The notes under the pieces: generated by a model
The model's input: the letters and a program-made list of their open reading frames with translations, nothing else
Databases searched by the model: none
What the model was told of the DNA's origin: nothing
Part shown: positions 27,801 to 39,240 of the stretch, in pieces
How positions within the stretch are numbered: the first letter of the stretch is position 1
Layout: each line of letters begins with the position of its first letter
Assembly: GCA_030248135.1 (NCBI GenBank)
Contig: JASANC010002336.1
Coordinates: 1-64,000, forward strand
Direction of reading: 5' to 3'
Length of the DNA: 64,000 bases
Origin: Theristus sp. LFF4_11
Taxonomy: Eukaryota > Nematoda > Chromadorea > Monhysterida > Xyalidae
Program-made: the position numbers and the translations under genes

Positions 27801-27959
27801 TAGGGGCTTTGAAAAAAAAAATTTTTTTTTATTTTTTTTTCGTTTTTTTTTTAAAAAAAAAATTTGGATTTTTTTTTTCAAACTTAAAAAAAAAAAATTT
27901 GAAAATTTTTTCTTCTACTTTGCTCTGAAAATTCGATTTATGGCATAATTTTTTGAAAG

Positions 27960-29220
27960 TTCAAACCAAATTTTCTTCCCAACTTCTTTGTGTGCTTAGG
28001 TAAATGTCATTATTTGGTCATTTTGACCGACGTACTCCATGTTTTTCGATTTGGATGACTTCTAGAGTCAATTTTTAGCGTTGAAATGACTTAACTGAAT
28101 TGAAATATCGTTTCAGAAATCGTTTTCTTGCAACTTAGAACATGTTTTTCAGTCGGTAGGCCATGAGATGAACATGATATCTTGTTGATTGGCGTATGTT
28201 ATAGGTCTACAATGGAGTTGTGCGATATATTGTTAAACAATTTGAGCGGAGATGTTGGTTAATACCACATCACACGACCGTTTTTCAGATACCCGATAAC
28301 ATGGCCACATGTTAAAACTTGCGTGCTGAGCTAAACTAACGTGTTAAACTTGCGTCTGTCAGTTGCCCGCAACGTGATCGCGAAATCATGGTACGTGTTT
28401 TCGATACGATGATTTGAAGAGTGGGCTCTCGCCATGTGGCAGATAGCATAGCTGGTTGAACCTGAAAGTAAGTGTCTTGGGGGGGGGGCGACCGGGTCTA
28501 CAGGGGTTGCCGACTTAGCTACAGCAAACAGGAATTTTTGAACACAGTCAAATTTTGGTAATTTTCTAAAGAGGAACCACTAAGAACGGTTCAATATTCA
28601 AGTACACGTGAAAAATTGCCCTGTTTTACTGTTGAAAATGCAACTTTCCCTCTATGAAATGGACATAATTTCAATAAAACACGATTTTCGCTCTTATAGT
28701 TTCCCGGATCGTTCTAAAAATAGTCTAGATGAACTCAGCTCGACGAGACGCTTCGAACGAACCTAACTTGTAAAAAAAAATTTTTAAAAAAAAAAATTTT
28801 TTTTTTAATTTAAAAAAAAAATCCGGATTTTTTTTTTCCCTAACCCTAGGTGTGGGGGGGGGTTAGAGATGTAAGGGTCAAAAAAAAATTTTTTTTTAAA
28901 TTTTTTTTTTAAAAAAAAGTAAAAAAAATGAGCATTTTTTTTTATTTTTTTTATTAAAAATTTTTGAAATTTTTTCTTTAATGTGCCCTGAAAATGCCGT
29001 TTTTGGCATAATTTTTCGAAAGTTCAACAAAAATTTTCTTTGACTTTACCTTGTCACTTTGTCTTCAACGCTGCAGGTGGTATTCTGGATTGATTTATCG
29101 ACTGTTTTCAGCCTTGGTGAGTGATGATCGACTCGCGCATTGAAGTACTTGAGCGTCGCAAAGGCTAGTTCAACAAATTCCGATGTCGCTAAGGTGAGAT
29201 AGAAGCAGAGAACTCACATT
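27960..29220. other. No gene seen; poly-A/T and G-tract fragments
   Basis: Mostly unique AT-rich sequence with poly-A/poly-T blocks around 28770-28990 and small G-tracts near 28480 and 28850. A block with CGAAAGTTCAA following a GCATAATTTTT motif occurs both at 27940 and 29005, showing a diverged direct duplication. No coding exon found. Confidence 0.5.
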
Positions 29221-29579
29221 TACGCATCGTTTTTCAGGATCTCGAAAGGTGGAAATTGCACTGTCTGCCACTGCAAGCGTAACTTCGTTGGTTGCTCGTT
29301 GCTGTTTCGCCTCGTGTCGTCAGCATGATCACACCGGTTTGTTGTGGAACTTGTTTCCATGTTATTTGAGGTGAATTGAGAGGCAAAACACGAGACGTGA
29401 TGTCGTCGGTGGGAAAATGGGGTCGCCGAAACCAAGTCTGAAATTTTCACCCTCCTCCCATATGAGTGGGGGTCATATGGTAAGTCGGTGGCTCCTCAGA
29501 TGGTGATATTCGGACTCCCTGAAAAATTCTGAACAACTTTCATTAAAAAAAAATTGAAAATTTTTTTCTTGACATCTCT

Positions 29580-29860
29580 AGGGGGGGTGTCGGCCAAATT
29601 TTCGAGGGGGGGTCCGATGGGGGGGGGGGGGGTGCCCGGTTTTATGGCTTAAGAGCAAGGGAAAGTTCAGCAAATTGAGATGATACGTTTTAAATCTGTA
29701 TTCTACAATCCTTCTCCAATTAGGGGGGGTGGCACGGTGCCCCCCCCCACCCCCCACCCGACGGTCTCTGGTGCTCTGGGGGGGGTGTACCCCCCCCCCC
29801 CCCCCCCCCCCCCCCCGCCCACGGTACTGCCCCCCCAGGCCCCCCCCCCCTAAAACAACT
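29580..29860. repeat. G/C-tract mosaic fragment
   Basis: The modules GTGTCGGCCAAATTTTCGAG, GGTCCGATGGGG and GGGTGCCCGGTTTTA occur here and, as reverse complements, at 31400-31465. The stretch with GGCACGGTGCC and CCCACGGTACTG at 29728-29830 matches 31305-31405 in reverse complement. It is part of the same family as 26936-27800. Confidence 0.7.
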
Positions 29861-30259
29861 ATGCCTTATGGGCAACGGGCAACACGTTTTATTCACCGAC
29901 CGATCAGATTTAACAAAATCGTCGTTTGACAAGAACATCAAGAAAAAAGAAACAAAAACAAGAAAAACGAAAATATAAATAAACGAATGAAACAAAAAGA
30001 AGATGATAAAAAAAGAAAACGGTTCTGTCTGTTCTGTTTTTTTTCGCACTTCCGCTTCCGCTGCATTCCATTTCTGTTTTTTGAGCTTCTTGTCAAAAAT
30101 GTTTTTGACATTTTGAAACATCTGACCTTGATTATGCAGAAACATGGACGATTTTCTCTTAGACAAGAAGCAGTACACTGACGTGTTGTTTTTGCTGCCA
30201 GTGAGTTGCGACGACACGAGACGAGACGAGACGAGCACGAGACTGAGAAAGGGTCATAT

Positions 30260-31870
30260 AGTTGTTCTAGGGGGGGCCTGGGGGGGCGGCCCCCGCGGCC
30301 CCGGCCCCCCAAAATTTTTTTGAATCTATCTCTATTTTTTCGGCTCAGCTATTATCTATCTAAAAAAATTTCTCAGCCAGCTATCTATCATAGACATAGT
30401 TGTTCTAGGGGGGGCCTGGGGGGGGCCGCCCCCCCAAGAAAATTTTCGAATCTATCTCTCTCTATCAAACAGGTTTTTTCGGCTCAGCTATCATCTATCT
30501 AAAAAATTTTCTCAGCTAGCTATCTATCTGAAAATTTTTGTCTTCGAAGACATAAAATGAGTCAATTTTTGACCAAAATTGACCATTTTTGCTCGTAATT
30601 CTTGAAAATTTCGCTAATTTTAAGTAAAATACGCGTTTATACTTGATTTTTAGCGTATTTTTAGCATTATTTTGCTGTTTTTATAGCTTTTTAGCGTTTT
30701 AGCTATCTATCTATCAAATTTCAAAATTTTGACCGGCCCCCCCCCCAAAGTCACATGCCCCCCCCCCCCCCCCCCCCCCCCCAAAATTTTCCAGCTATCT
30801 ATCTATCTAGAAAATTTGCTCCAGCTATCTATATCGGCCCCCCCCCCAACCCCTCGGCTCTGGAACAACTATGTAATCTATCTGAAAATTTGTGTCTTCG
30901 AAGACATAAAATGAGCCAATTTTTGACCAAAATTGACCATTTTTGCTCGAAATTTTTGAAAGTTTCGTTAATTTTAGTTAAAATACGCGTTTATACTTGA
31001 TTTTAATTTTAGCATGTTTTAAGCATTATTTAGCTGTTTTTATAGCTTTTTAGCGTTTTAGCTATCTATCTATCGAATTTCAAAATTTTGACCGGCCCGC
31101 CCCCCCCCCCCAAATTTTACAGCTGTCTATCTATCTGAAAAATTTGCTCCAGCTATCTATATCGCTCGCCCCCCCCCCCCCCAACCCAACCCCTCGGCTC
31201 TGGAACAACTATGGTCAGGTTAGCGCCCCAGTCTGTTTTTGCACTTCGCACCGTTGAAATCGAATTGAAACAAAAGTTTTAGGTGCAAAACGCTGTTCAA
31301 AACAGTACCGTGGGCGGGGGGGGGGGGGGGGGTACACCCCCCCCCCCACAGCACCCGTGACCGTGGGGTGGGGGGGGGGTGGGGGGCACCGTGCCACCCC
31401 CCCCCCCCTAAAACCGGGCACCCCCCCCCCATCGGACCCCCCCTCGAAAATTTGGCCGACACCCCCCCCACACCCCCCATGAAATTTTGTCTGGCGGAGA
31501 CCCCCCCCCCCAAAATTTTCTGCACACCCTAAATTTTTTTCGAAAATCATGATTTTTTGTCTATAAAGTCTATAATATAAGCTGAATATATGATAACTTG
31601 ACCATCTTCATTGTAATTTCAAAGATTTTGCAGCTAAATTTAGCGTTTTTCCTTTAAAATTTAAGCGAAAAAATTTCATGGGGGGGGGGGGGTGGACCCC
31701 CCCACAGAAAATTTTGAAAAAATGCCCCCCCCCTTGGGACCCTCCTGGGGGGGGGGTCCCACGTTACCATAGGTTGGCCCCCCCCCCCACAATTTTTGGT
31801 CGGCACCCCCCCCCCCCCCCCACGGCACCATACCCCCCCTTCGAAAATTTGTTTGGGCCCACGGTACTGG
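30260..31870. repeat. C-tract mosaic repeat, right copies
   Basis: At least three partial tandem copies of a module in which C runs alternate with CAGCTATCTATCT and TTTCAAAATTTTGACCGGCC, each followed by GCTTTTTAGCGTTTTAGCTA or TCTTCGAAGACATAAAATGA. The segment 31480-31870 is the reverse complement of 27387-27790, with the CCCACGGTACTG motif at its right border. The array ends only about 130 bp before the start codon of the DNAJB11 homologue. Confidence 0.8.
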
Positions 31871-31999
31871 TTCAAAAGTGTACAAAAACGAGCGTCAAAA
31901 GGAAGGCTCAGGCTCACAGTCACAGCTCAGTCGACGTTTCGCCGTTTATATCGGCAATAATTAGCGCTGTTGTCAGCAGCAAAGACCAACACGTCAGTC

Positions 32000-33756
32000 A
32001 TGAATGTCAACAATTACCTGCTGTCGCTGCAGTGCCTTGTCTATTTTGCCGCGCACTACGCCAGCGCTGGCCGTGACTTCTACAAGATTCTCGGTGTTCC
32101 ACGGAATGCCAACATCAATCAGATAAAAAAGGCGTACAGGAAACTCGCAAAGGAGTGGCATCCGGATCGACATCCGGACGACGACATTGCTCACGAGAAA
32201 TTCCAGGATCTTTCAGCTGCCTATGAGGTGCATTTTAGTGATGCTTTTTTTGTTTGCATTCAGTTTTTTTGCATCACAGCTATGCATCATCAACTAATAC
32301 CGCTTTATGGATGCCCCAAAGTGTAGGCACGATTACGATACGAGAACGTTTATGTGCCGTTCACGGTTTCTATGCTGTGTACAGTTTCCTGTAATCTGCA
32401 AAAAAATAAATGCATCAATTTTGCTCATGCAACTCGAATGTGACATCAAAAGAGAAACAAGAAAAAAACGCTTTTAGTGCCTGAGCGACGATGAGAAGCG
32501 CAAAGTGTACGACCGCCACGGCGAGGAGGGCCTGAAGAAGTTCGGCGACCAGCCCGGCCACGGCGACCCGTTTTCGTCGTTTTTCGGCGATTTCTTCGGC
32601 GGCGGCGGTTTCGGCGGCCCGCACGAGCACGAGCACGGAACGCCGAAAGGCGCCGACATCGTCATGGACCTTTGGGTGACGCTGGAGGAGTTGTACAACG
32701 GCAACTTTGTCGAGCTGAAACGCAAGAAGGCCGTGTATAAGCCGGCGAGCGGCACACGCAGGTGCAACTGTCGCATGGAGATGCGCACGCAGTCCATGGG
32801 CCCCGGCCGCTTTCAGATGTTCCAGGAGCGGGTCTGCGACGAATGTCCCAACGTGAAGTTGGTGTCCGAGGAGAAATTACTGGAGGTCAGTTGGGCGGCG
32901 AAACTCGGTGGGTGCTTTCTGTACACTTTTCTGGGGTGGGGCCTGGCTAAAAACATTACAGAAAACACCGTTCGTTCGTTTTTTATGCTCCAGCGCAGTG
33001 ATTATAGACACTTGTAAACTGTGCTCCAACAAGAGCGATGTGGACGTATAGTGATGGATTTTCACGGGAAGATTGCATGCACTCCGCGCGCGCTCGAAAC
33101 GTCAGTACACACTGCTTTCAGACGCAGCTTGTTTTATTTCCAAATAAAATACCTGCCGAGCGACGATTATTCCAATTCAACACATTCCTTATTCTAATTC
33201 CAAAAAAAATCGACAGTCGTCGCGTTGGTCGTCCCCTGAAATCAATCTTACTCAACCAAATATTTTCATTGCCGACAGCAAAAACTGTATTAAAAAAGCA
33301 CAGGTGGAGGTGGAGCCGGGCATGGTCGACGGGCAGGAGCAGGTGTTCAACGGCGAGGGCGAGCCGCACGTCGAGGGCGAGCCGGGCGACCTGCGGCTTC
33401 GCGTGCGCACGCACAAACACGGCCGCTTCGAGCGACGCGGCGACGATCTCTACACGAACGTCACGCTGTCGCTGCAGGACGCGTTGAACGGTTTCGAAAT
33501 GAGAATACCGCACCTCGACAAGCACGAGGTGATCGTGAAACGCGAAAAGATCACGTGGCCGGGCGCGCGCATTCGCAAACAGAACGAGGGCATGCCGAAC
33601 TACACGGACAACACGGCCAAGGGCCTGCTCGTCATCACGTTCGACGTGGCGTTTCCGCGCGGCGAAATGACCGACGAGCAACGGACTCAGATCGCGCAAC
33701 TGCTGCAGCAGTCCGATGTGAAGCCGACCAGTTATAATGGTCTTCAGGGATACTGA
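32000..33756 (+). CDS. dnajb11: DNAJB11-type ER luminal Hsp40 co-chaperone
   Basis: Three exons (32000-32227, 32478-32885, 33304-33756), all phase 0, encode 362 residues, close to the roughly 358 of vertebrate DNAJB11. The family stimulates the ER Hsp70 BiP and binds unfolded substrates. An N-terminal hydrophobic stretch (residues 6-22) is a signal peptide. The J domain follows at once, beginning RDFYKILGV, with the catalytic HPD at 54-56. A Gly/Phe-rich linker ([13 protein letters not shown]) comes next, then the substrate-binding region with the family-specific CNC...C..C cysteine cluster from residue 172 and [20 protein letters not shown]. The C-terminal domain contains [15 protein letters not shown] and [13 protein letters not shown], and the protein ends YNGLQGY, as in the family. 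The ATG was chosen because it directly precedes the signal peptide. One oddity: the residue after the first junction is Cys (YECLSDDEK) where the family has Val. The proximal promoter is hemmed in by C-tract repeats. Confidence 0.95.
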
Positions 33757-35573
33757 GTGCGCGCGTGGTCGTAGCGTTTTTGTGTTGTTTGTTTATTTGT
33801 TTTGTTTTTTTGGTTCTGTACGATAATCTCTCCACTGCAATCGAATATTTTCGCTTTTCAGGCGAAGCTGATCAAATTCAAACTAACCAATCAGTGTGTT
33901 TACTGTGTTGTACCATTGAACAAAATTCGATTGCGGTATCGTTGTTTTTTTTTGAACGTACGTTTTCCGACGATTGTCTGTCTGGCCGCATATGTTTCCT
34001 TCCGTTCTCCATCCAGTCAGTTTTTTGGTTTCTTTGTTTGGACCTCATGTTAAAATTGGGGTTATTTTTACTCGAAATGATGTGCATTGTTGGGTCGATT
34101 TTGAATTTATGAATTCAATCACCGTGTGCGTTCACAAAGTCGTCTGCCTTTGTCTTACCGTTTTTCATTATTTTTTGGTGTATTTATTCAATGCAAGTCT
34201 GCTGTGATTACTTTAATTTGTAGGGATGCTTTTTGTTGACGTTGTTAGCAGTGCGTCTTGTGCTTGTCCTGTTGTTTTGTTGGTATTTTTCATTGGGTAT
34301 TCGATTTTTAATTTCGTGATTGCTTTGTTGGTTTGGTGATCTTCAACTGAGTGAGCGTTACAACTTTTTCGAACGAGGTTCTGTCTAAGTTTCTATCACA
34401 AATGCAAAGTGGTCCTCTTTAGTGTGTGTGTTGTCTGTTTGCTCAGTCTGGATTGATATGTGTTTCTTCCAGGGTTTTTTTTGACGCAAAATCGTGCGTC
34501 AATGACGAAAAATAATTTGGGCTGACGCAAAAAATTCGGCCGTTTGCGTCAGCTGACGCAAACAAATTTCGAGGACGTCATAAGGCTATTTTTGGGTCAT
34601 TTATGCACTGATTGAAAATTTTTCCGCGCCTTCGGCGCAGACCACGGACTTCTTATAATTTTGTCTGACAATGCATATCATGCAAATGTGATGGATGGCA
34701 TGGTCAGCTGATTCATCGTTTGTTTTCAATATTGTTGTTCAGTGTTATGTTGACGGTTCGATGTAACAACACAGTGGCGTATATTGTTGTTTTGACCGTT
34801 TCTAGGTTCACCTAGCTTCTATCCTGAGGTAGCTTCCACCCAGCTGCACCTTTTGTTCGCTCCGTTCTGTTTCCAATCTGAACTGAACAAGTCTGAACAG
34901 GTGTCGTCATAGAAGCTCTACAGATCTAAAAATCAAGTCTAGAAACTGAAAAGCCATTACAAAAAGCCTAGGCCCCGTAAAGCTTTGTTTCTGCGCAGCA
35001 GGGGTTGTCAAATGCCAAAATCGCCTTGTTGTTTGACCACAGGCGTCAAAAACGCTACTTTTAGTGATGAATGGCGCAAAAAATATTGCTTCTTTGTCGT
35101 TATTTGTTCGATTTAGACTGGTATCATATTGACGCAAGAAAATTTGTGCTGACGCAAAATTTTTCGACCGTTTGCGTCAATTGACGCAAGAAAAATTTGA
35201 CGAAAAAAAACCCTGGTTTCTTCTTTCAGTTGTTTTGTTGGATGTTGTCTGTGTGTGTGTGTTTCGGTTTTTTATGCCAGCCTTCGCGAATAGACATTCC
35301 AGAATTTATGTTTTGTTTTTCGAGAAAAAAATCGATTTGAAAAATGCCCACTCAGCTGACATTCAGTTCAGTTTGTTGCGTAAACAACAAAAGTGGGTTG
35401 AAACGCCAGTTGAAGAGTTTTACACAAAAATGTGAGTGAACACAGCACAACAGTGTCAAAACGCATTGCTATCGTTCCAGCGTTGCTGCGGGAGGCAAGT
35501 TTCAGTGATAAAACGTTGCTTGCTGGCTTGTTTTAGTTGAGCGCGCTGTTCTTTTCAAAACATACGCTCTGAA
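33757..35573. other. Intergenic; contains one hAT-like element
   Basis: AT-rich spacer after the DNAJB11 homologue. No exon with coding character found on either strand. The only structure I can support is the element at 34470-35215. Confidence 0.6.
34470..35215. mobile_element. hAT-like non-autonomous element with perfect 8 bp TSD
   Basis: The ends are CAGGGTTTTTTTTGACG on the left and its near reverse complement CGAAAAAAAACCCTG on the right. The flanks are an exact 8 bp direct repeat, GTTTCTTC, at 34462-34469 and 35216-35223, which is the hallmark of hAT insertions. Subterminal regions are packed with TGACGCAAA/TTTGCGTCA motifs in both orientations, as expected for transposase binding sites. 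No transposase is encoded. Length 746 bp. Confidence 0.85.
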
Positions 35574-38500
35574 ATGAACCTCCGAAATGTGCTGGTGCGA
35601 TCACCGATCGACGACGTTCAAGTGCTGGAGCGGATTTCTGTGTCGCTCGACGGTGCCATTGTTTTCATTGGGCATTCTCGGCGAATTGAACAGTGCATTC
35701 AGGTGGGAAACACGCTTTTTTTATTGGTACTGTGAGTTTGGCATCATCAATTGCAGGTGTGAAAGAAAACGGCTTTCAATTTTTGTGGCAATTCAAAATC
35801 GCCGTGACTTCGCCTTGTTGGGGACACTGATAACTGCCAATTTTGAATTTCCCGTGTCATGCATGAAACTGCCTATCTTTGCGCGCGTTGAGTCGAGATA
35901 AAAGATCATAGTTTGTATCGACGTCCAATCATGGTTTGGTTTATTAGGCTTACGATATGCGACTGGGCAGACAAATGTACTTGACGATTCCGGCGCAGAA
36001 AGTCGGCAGCAGAACGTGGTACGTGTTCGAAATGGCTCAAGTACGTTTCATTCGACTTTGCATTTTTTTGTTTAAACGTGCTGTTGAACTCGATTTCTGT
36101 TCGTACAATCGTGAGGTTGTTGTTTGGTGGGTGGTCACCGGCGTCACCCTGGTGGCCTGGGTGATAGGTGGAGGTGGCGCGTTATTGTCTTTGCGTTCAG
36201 GGGATTGAGCCCCGCCGAGGGGTCAATAATAGGCACTTTAATGACATAAAAACTCGATGGGCGTCCTACTCGACGGCGTTCTGTTCGCTTTTCTGGCTTA
36301 GCCCTGGCTAACAACATCGCCTAAATTTTCAACAACAACAAGTTGCAAAAACGGCCAACCCGAAAGCTGCTTCCAGGGGCACCTGCTGCTTTCGGCCTAC
36401 AATTCAGCATCAAACAGCAACAAGTTTTTCCATGCGACTGTCGACTGCCGAACGCAGCGAGTGCAACTCGTTCAAGAACTTCGTTCATTCACAAACAGCC
36501 CGAATCGCCTGTTCGTTGGCGGCTGCCAGTGGGGCCCGGAGGTGCGCTTTTCCTTCATTTATGGCTCAATTTAAAAGTTTTCATTGAACTGGTAAAAATG
36601 GAAAAAAACTTGGCTTGATTTGGGTTTGCTCATGCCAAATTGAAACAGACGATTTGTGATCCCCATGAATTGGATTGGATTCAAGTTTTTTCGAAATTCA
36701 ATAAAATCCAACCAAAATGATTGGATTGGCCAGCCATCGACTCCAAGGAGAACGAGCATCTTTCCAATCTGGCAGGTTTTCATCTTCCACCAACTGTATG
36801 CGGACGGCCACGGTGCGTGGCACGAAATCTTCCGTTTCAACTGTTTGGAGGCCACAGCGGCGCACTGCTCGCAGGGGCACGTGACCGACGGCGACACGTC
36901 GTTGATACCCGCTGGCCCGTTGGCAATGTGCGCCATCAACGAAAAACTGTTCATCTTCCCCGGTGAGAGTTTCTATTTTGGGTGTTCCTCTCCTCGCCCA
37001 ACTGAGCGCGTTTGTGCGTTTGGTGGACAAACGAACACTTTGATCAGTTTTTGTGTGAATACAGGGTGAACCAAAAAAAGGTTCCAATTCTAAAATGCTC
37101 TCACTGGCGTGTGCTGAGGTGTTTAGAGCTGAAAATTGGAACACTATTAGAAAACAGTTGGAGGTTTTTCTGACTATTTTTTTTCACGGTATGTTGCCCC
37201 TATCACTCACTACAGCAGAATATCTGAAAAACATGAAAAATCGACAAATGTGGTGAAATGCAGAGGGTTAATTTAGCTGTAACAAAGACTAAATGATGAA
37301 CGTTGGTGACAACCTGAGTGTTCACAACTCAAAAAAGATGAAAAAACAATATGCACACACAGTAGCTTGGAAATGCCGAATGCTGAATTGCATTTAAACA
37401 GTCATTGATCAACCTGATGTTTCACTTCGAGTCTGAGCGTGCGTGAGCGGTTCTGCCCAGAACAGATGCGAATTTATCTTTCCAGGTGCAAACTGTTTTT
37501 CTTTTTTTAATTCACACAATTTGCCACTCTGATACAATATTTTTCACCATAGCAGACTGGTTATTTTCTGCAGTGAAAGATGCAATTCCATTTTCAGTCG
37601 TTGCTGCCATCATGGTTAAGTGGACGGCAGAGAAGCGAGTCTGGTGTGCCAATTGGTCGAAACATGCGAATAACTTTTCCATAGTGGTTCGGCAATTTGT
37701 ACAAAATTCAATTTTGCCCCGCATGGCGATACATTAGTTCGGAAGTCCGTTTATGAGCAATGATAAACAGTGAGATTATGAATGAACGTTGTTTTTCGTC
37801 AAAAATCGCTATTTTTTGAAAATTTCACTGTAAAAAATGAACAGAAACAAGTAAACCAAGCAAAATTTGATCACAAAAAATTCTCAAAGTGTTCTAACAG
37901 TGTTCCAAGTTTTAAGCCATGAGGTTCTTGTTTCAGCTAAATCAACCCTCTTTATTTCACCACATTTGTCGATTTTTCATGTTTTTCAGATATTCTGCTG
38001 TAGTGAGTGATAGGGGCAACATACCGTGAAAAAAATAGTCAGAAAAACCTCCAACTGTTTTCTAATAGTGTTCCAATTTTCAGCTCTAAACACCTCAGCA
38101 CACGCCAGTGAGAGCATTTTAGAACTGGAACCTTTTTTTTGGGTCACCCTGTACTTGTCCTTTTGATTTGATTCGTTCAAAAACTGCGTTGCCAATCTTT
38201 TATTGCTGCACAAATGATTTTTGTTGCAAATATCTGACTTTTTTAATGTTCAGACGAAGAGGAAGAGCACAAGGAAGTGCTATTGATCCACTTCAACAAA
38301 GGAATGGCCGAATCAGTGTGCGAGCTGCACCCGGATCCTTGTCGCGGCTATCCAGGGGGCGAGCGCGCGCAGGTGAGCCGTAACTGCGATGTAACTTGAA
38401 TTTGAACAGCTGAGCACTAGTTTTTTTGGAATGGACTGTTTGTTGATGCTAATGTCGCTAATTAACTGACATTAAACAGTTCATGTTTGACTGTGCTGCA

Positions 38501-38774
38501 GGCAGCAGATTTTTGCGCGAAAATCTGGTTTCTCGTTCGCCAGCCGGGAGAGCATGAACTCTGGCGACTTGACGTTGACGCGCTCGCTTGGGAGTTTGTC
38601 AGCTGTCTGGAAACGGACGGCGACGTTTGCGTGCGATTCACGGTCTCACTTCACGGTCAGATTCTGATACATCGACCGTCGACCGTTTGGCTGCGACACG
38701 CGCAACTGTTGGTCGGTTATGTTGCTGTGCCGACGCTGAAACATCTCGCAACGATCGCACTGAAGCGACCGTGA
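35574..38774 (+). CDS. Unknown protein, possibly beta-propeller (Kelch-like) fold, 6 exons
   Basis: Exons 35574-35702, 35948-36040, 36377-36541, 36776-36962, 38254-38372 and 38502-38774 join in phase (0,0,0,1,0) with canonical splice sites to give 321 residues. Short beta-strand-like segments recur with aromatic/Gly spacing: LDGAIVFIGHSRR, GHLLLSAYNS, LFVGGCQWGPE, AWHEIFRFNCLEAT, KIWFLVRQPGEHELWRLDVD. Phrases of the type 'F.R.. / W.L..' are typical of Kelch or related propeller blades, but no canonical GG...Y/W Kelch core is preserved, so the fold is a guess. No signal peptide or membrane segment. Intron 1 contains a dispersed repeat and intron 4 a mariner-like element of 1.09 kb. Additional upstream exons cannot be excluded. 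Confidence 0.6.
35815..35935 (-). repeat. Dispersed 'CATGCATGA' repeat, copy 1 (minus)
   Basis: Read on the minus strand it contains GATAGGCAGTTTCATGCATG followed by ACACGGGAAATTCAAAATT, matching the copies at 41945-42152 and 52446-52650, which are on the plus strand. It lies within the first intron of the gene at 35574-38774. No coding capacity. Confidence 0.65.
37062..38151. mobile_element. Tc1/mariner-like element with long inverted repeats
   Basis: The element starts CAGGGTGAACCAAAAAAAGG and ends in the near reverse complement GGGTCACCCTG; both sides are flanked by TA (37060-37061, 38152-38153). Inverted similarity extends about 230 bp inward, including GCTGTAGTGAGTGATAGGGG and its complement. 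Inside, a short frame near 37610-37700 (KWTAEKRVWCANWSKHANNF) weakly recalls the N-terminal helix-turn-helix of transposases, but there is no DDD/E catalytic region, so it is non-autonomous or a deletion derivative. It is inserted in intron 4 of the surrounding gene without disturbing the splice sites. Confidence 0.8.
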
Positions 38775-39240
38775 TCACAAAAGAACGCTGTCTTTTTGCG
38801 CGAGGTACTTTTCCGGTAATTTTTTTTCGTTTTTCGCATTTCTTTCTTTCTTACACTTGGAACTTTACCTTTCTACATTTTGTTTGCATTTCTGCTGGCT
38901 GGTTGCCGGATAAACGCCCGCGCTTTTTCTTTGCAGTGTTTATTGGTTCGATTGTCAACTGGGAACATTTCGCAACCACTGGAACATGGAAACGCAAACA
39001 AACAGTCCCACATACACAGCCAATTTCATTGCCTTATTTCAGACTTTTCTTCTGTTTCTCACACTGTCACAATCGATGCGGAAATCATGCGCACCTGTTA
39101 GCGCGTACTGGAAGAACAAGCTGATTGCGTGACAAATATGCATGCACAAATTTGAACGAATAATTTAGTGTGCACCGCACTCTCTATCTCTCAGCAAAAT
39201 GCTCTGGAATTGAAGAACATTCAATGACATAGCACAAAAA
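38775..39240. other. Short intergenic gap
   Basis: About 470 bp between two plus-strand genes, AT-rich with poly-T stretches. No exon, repeat or regulatory motif that I can support. Confidence 0.5.

Noticed and set aside
29720..30312. 172-codon minus-strand frame with Phe-rich stretch
   Set aside because: It fuses a C-tract repeat with AT-rich DNA and has no recognisable motif.
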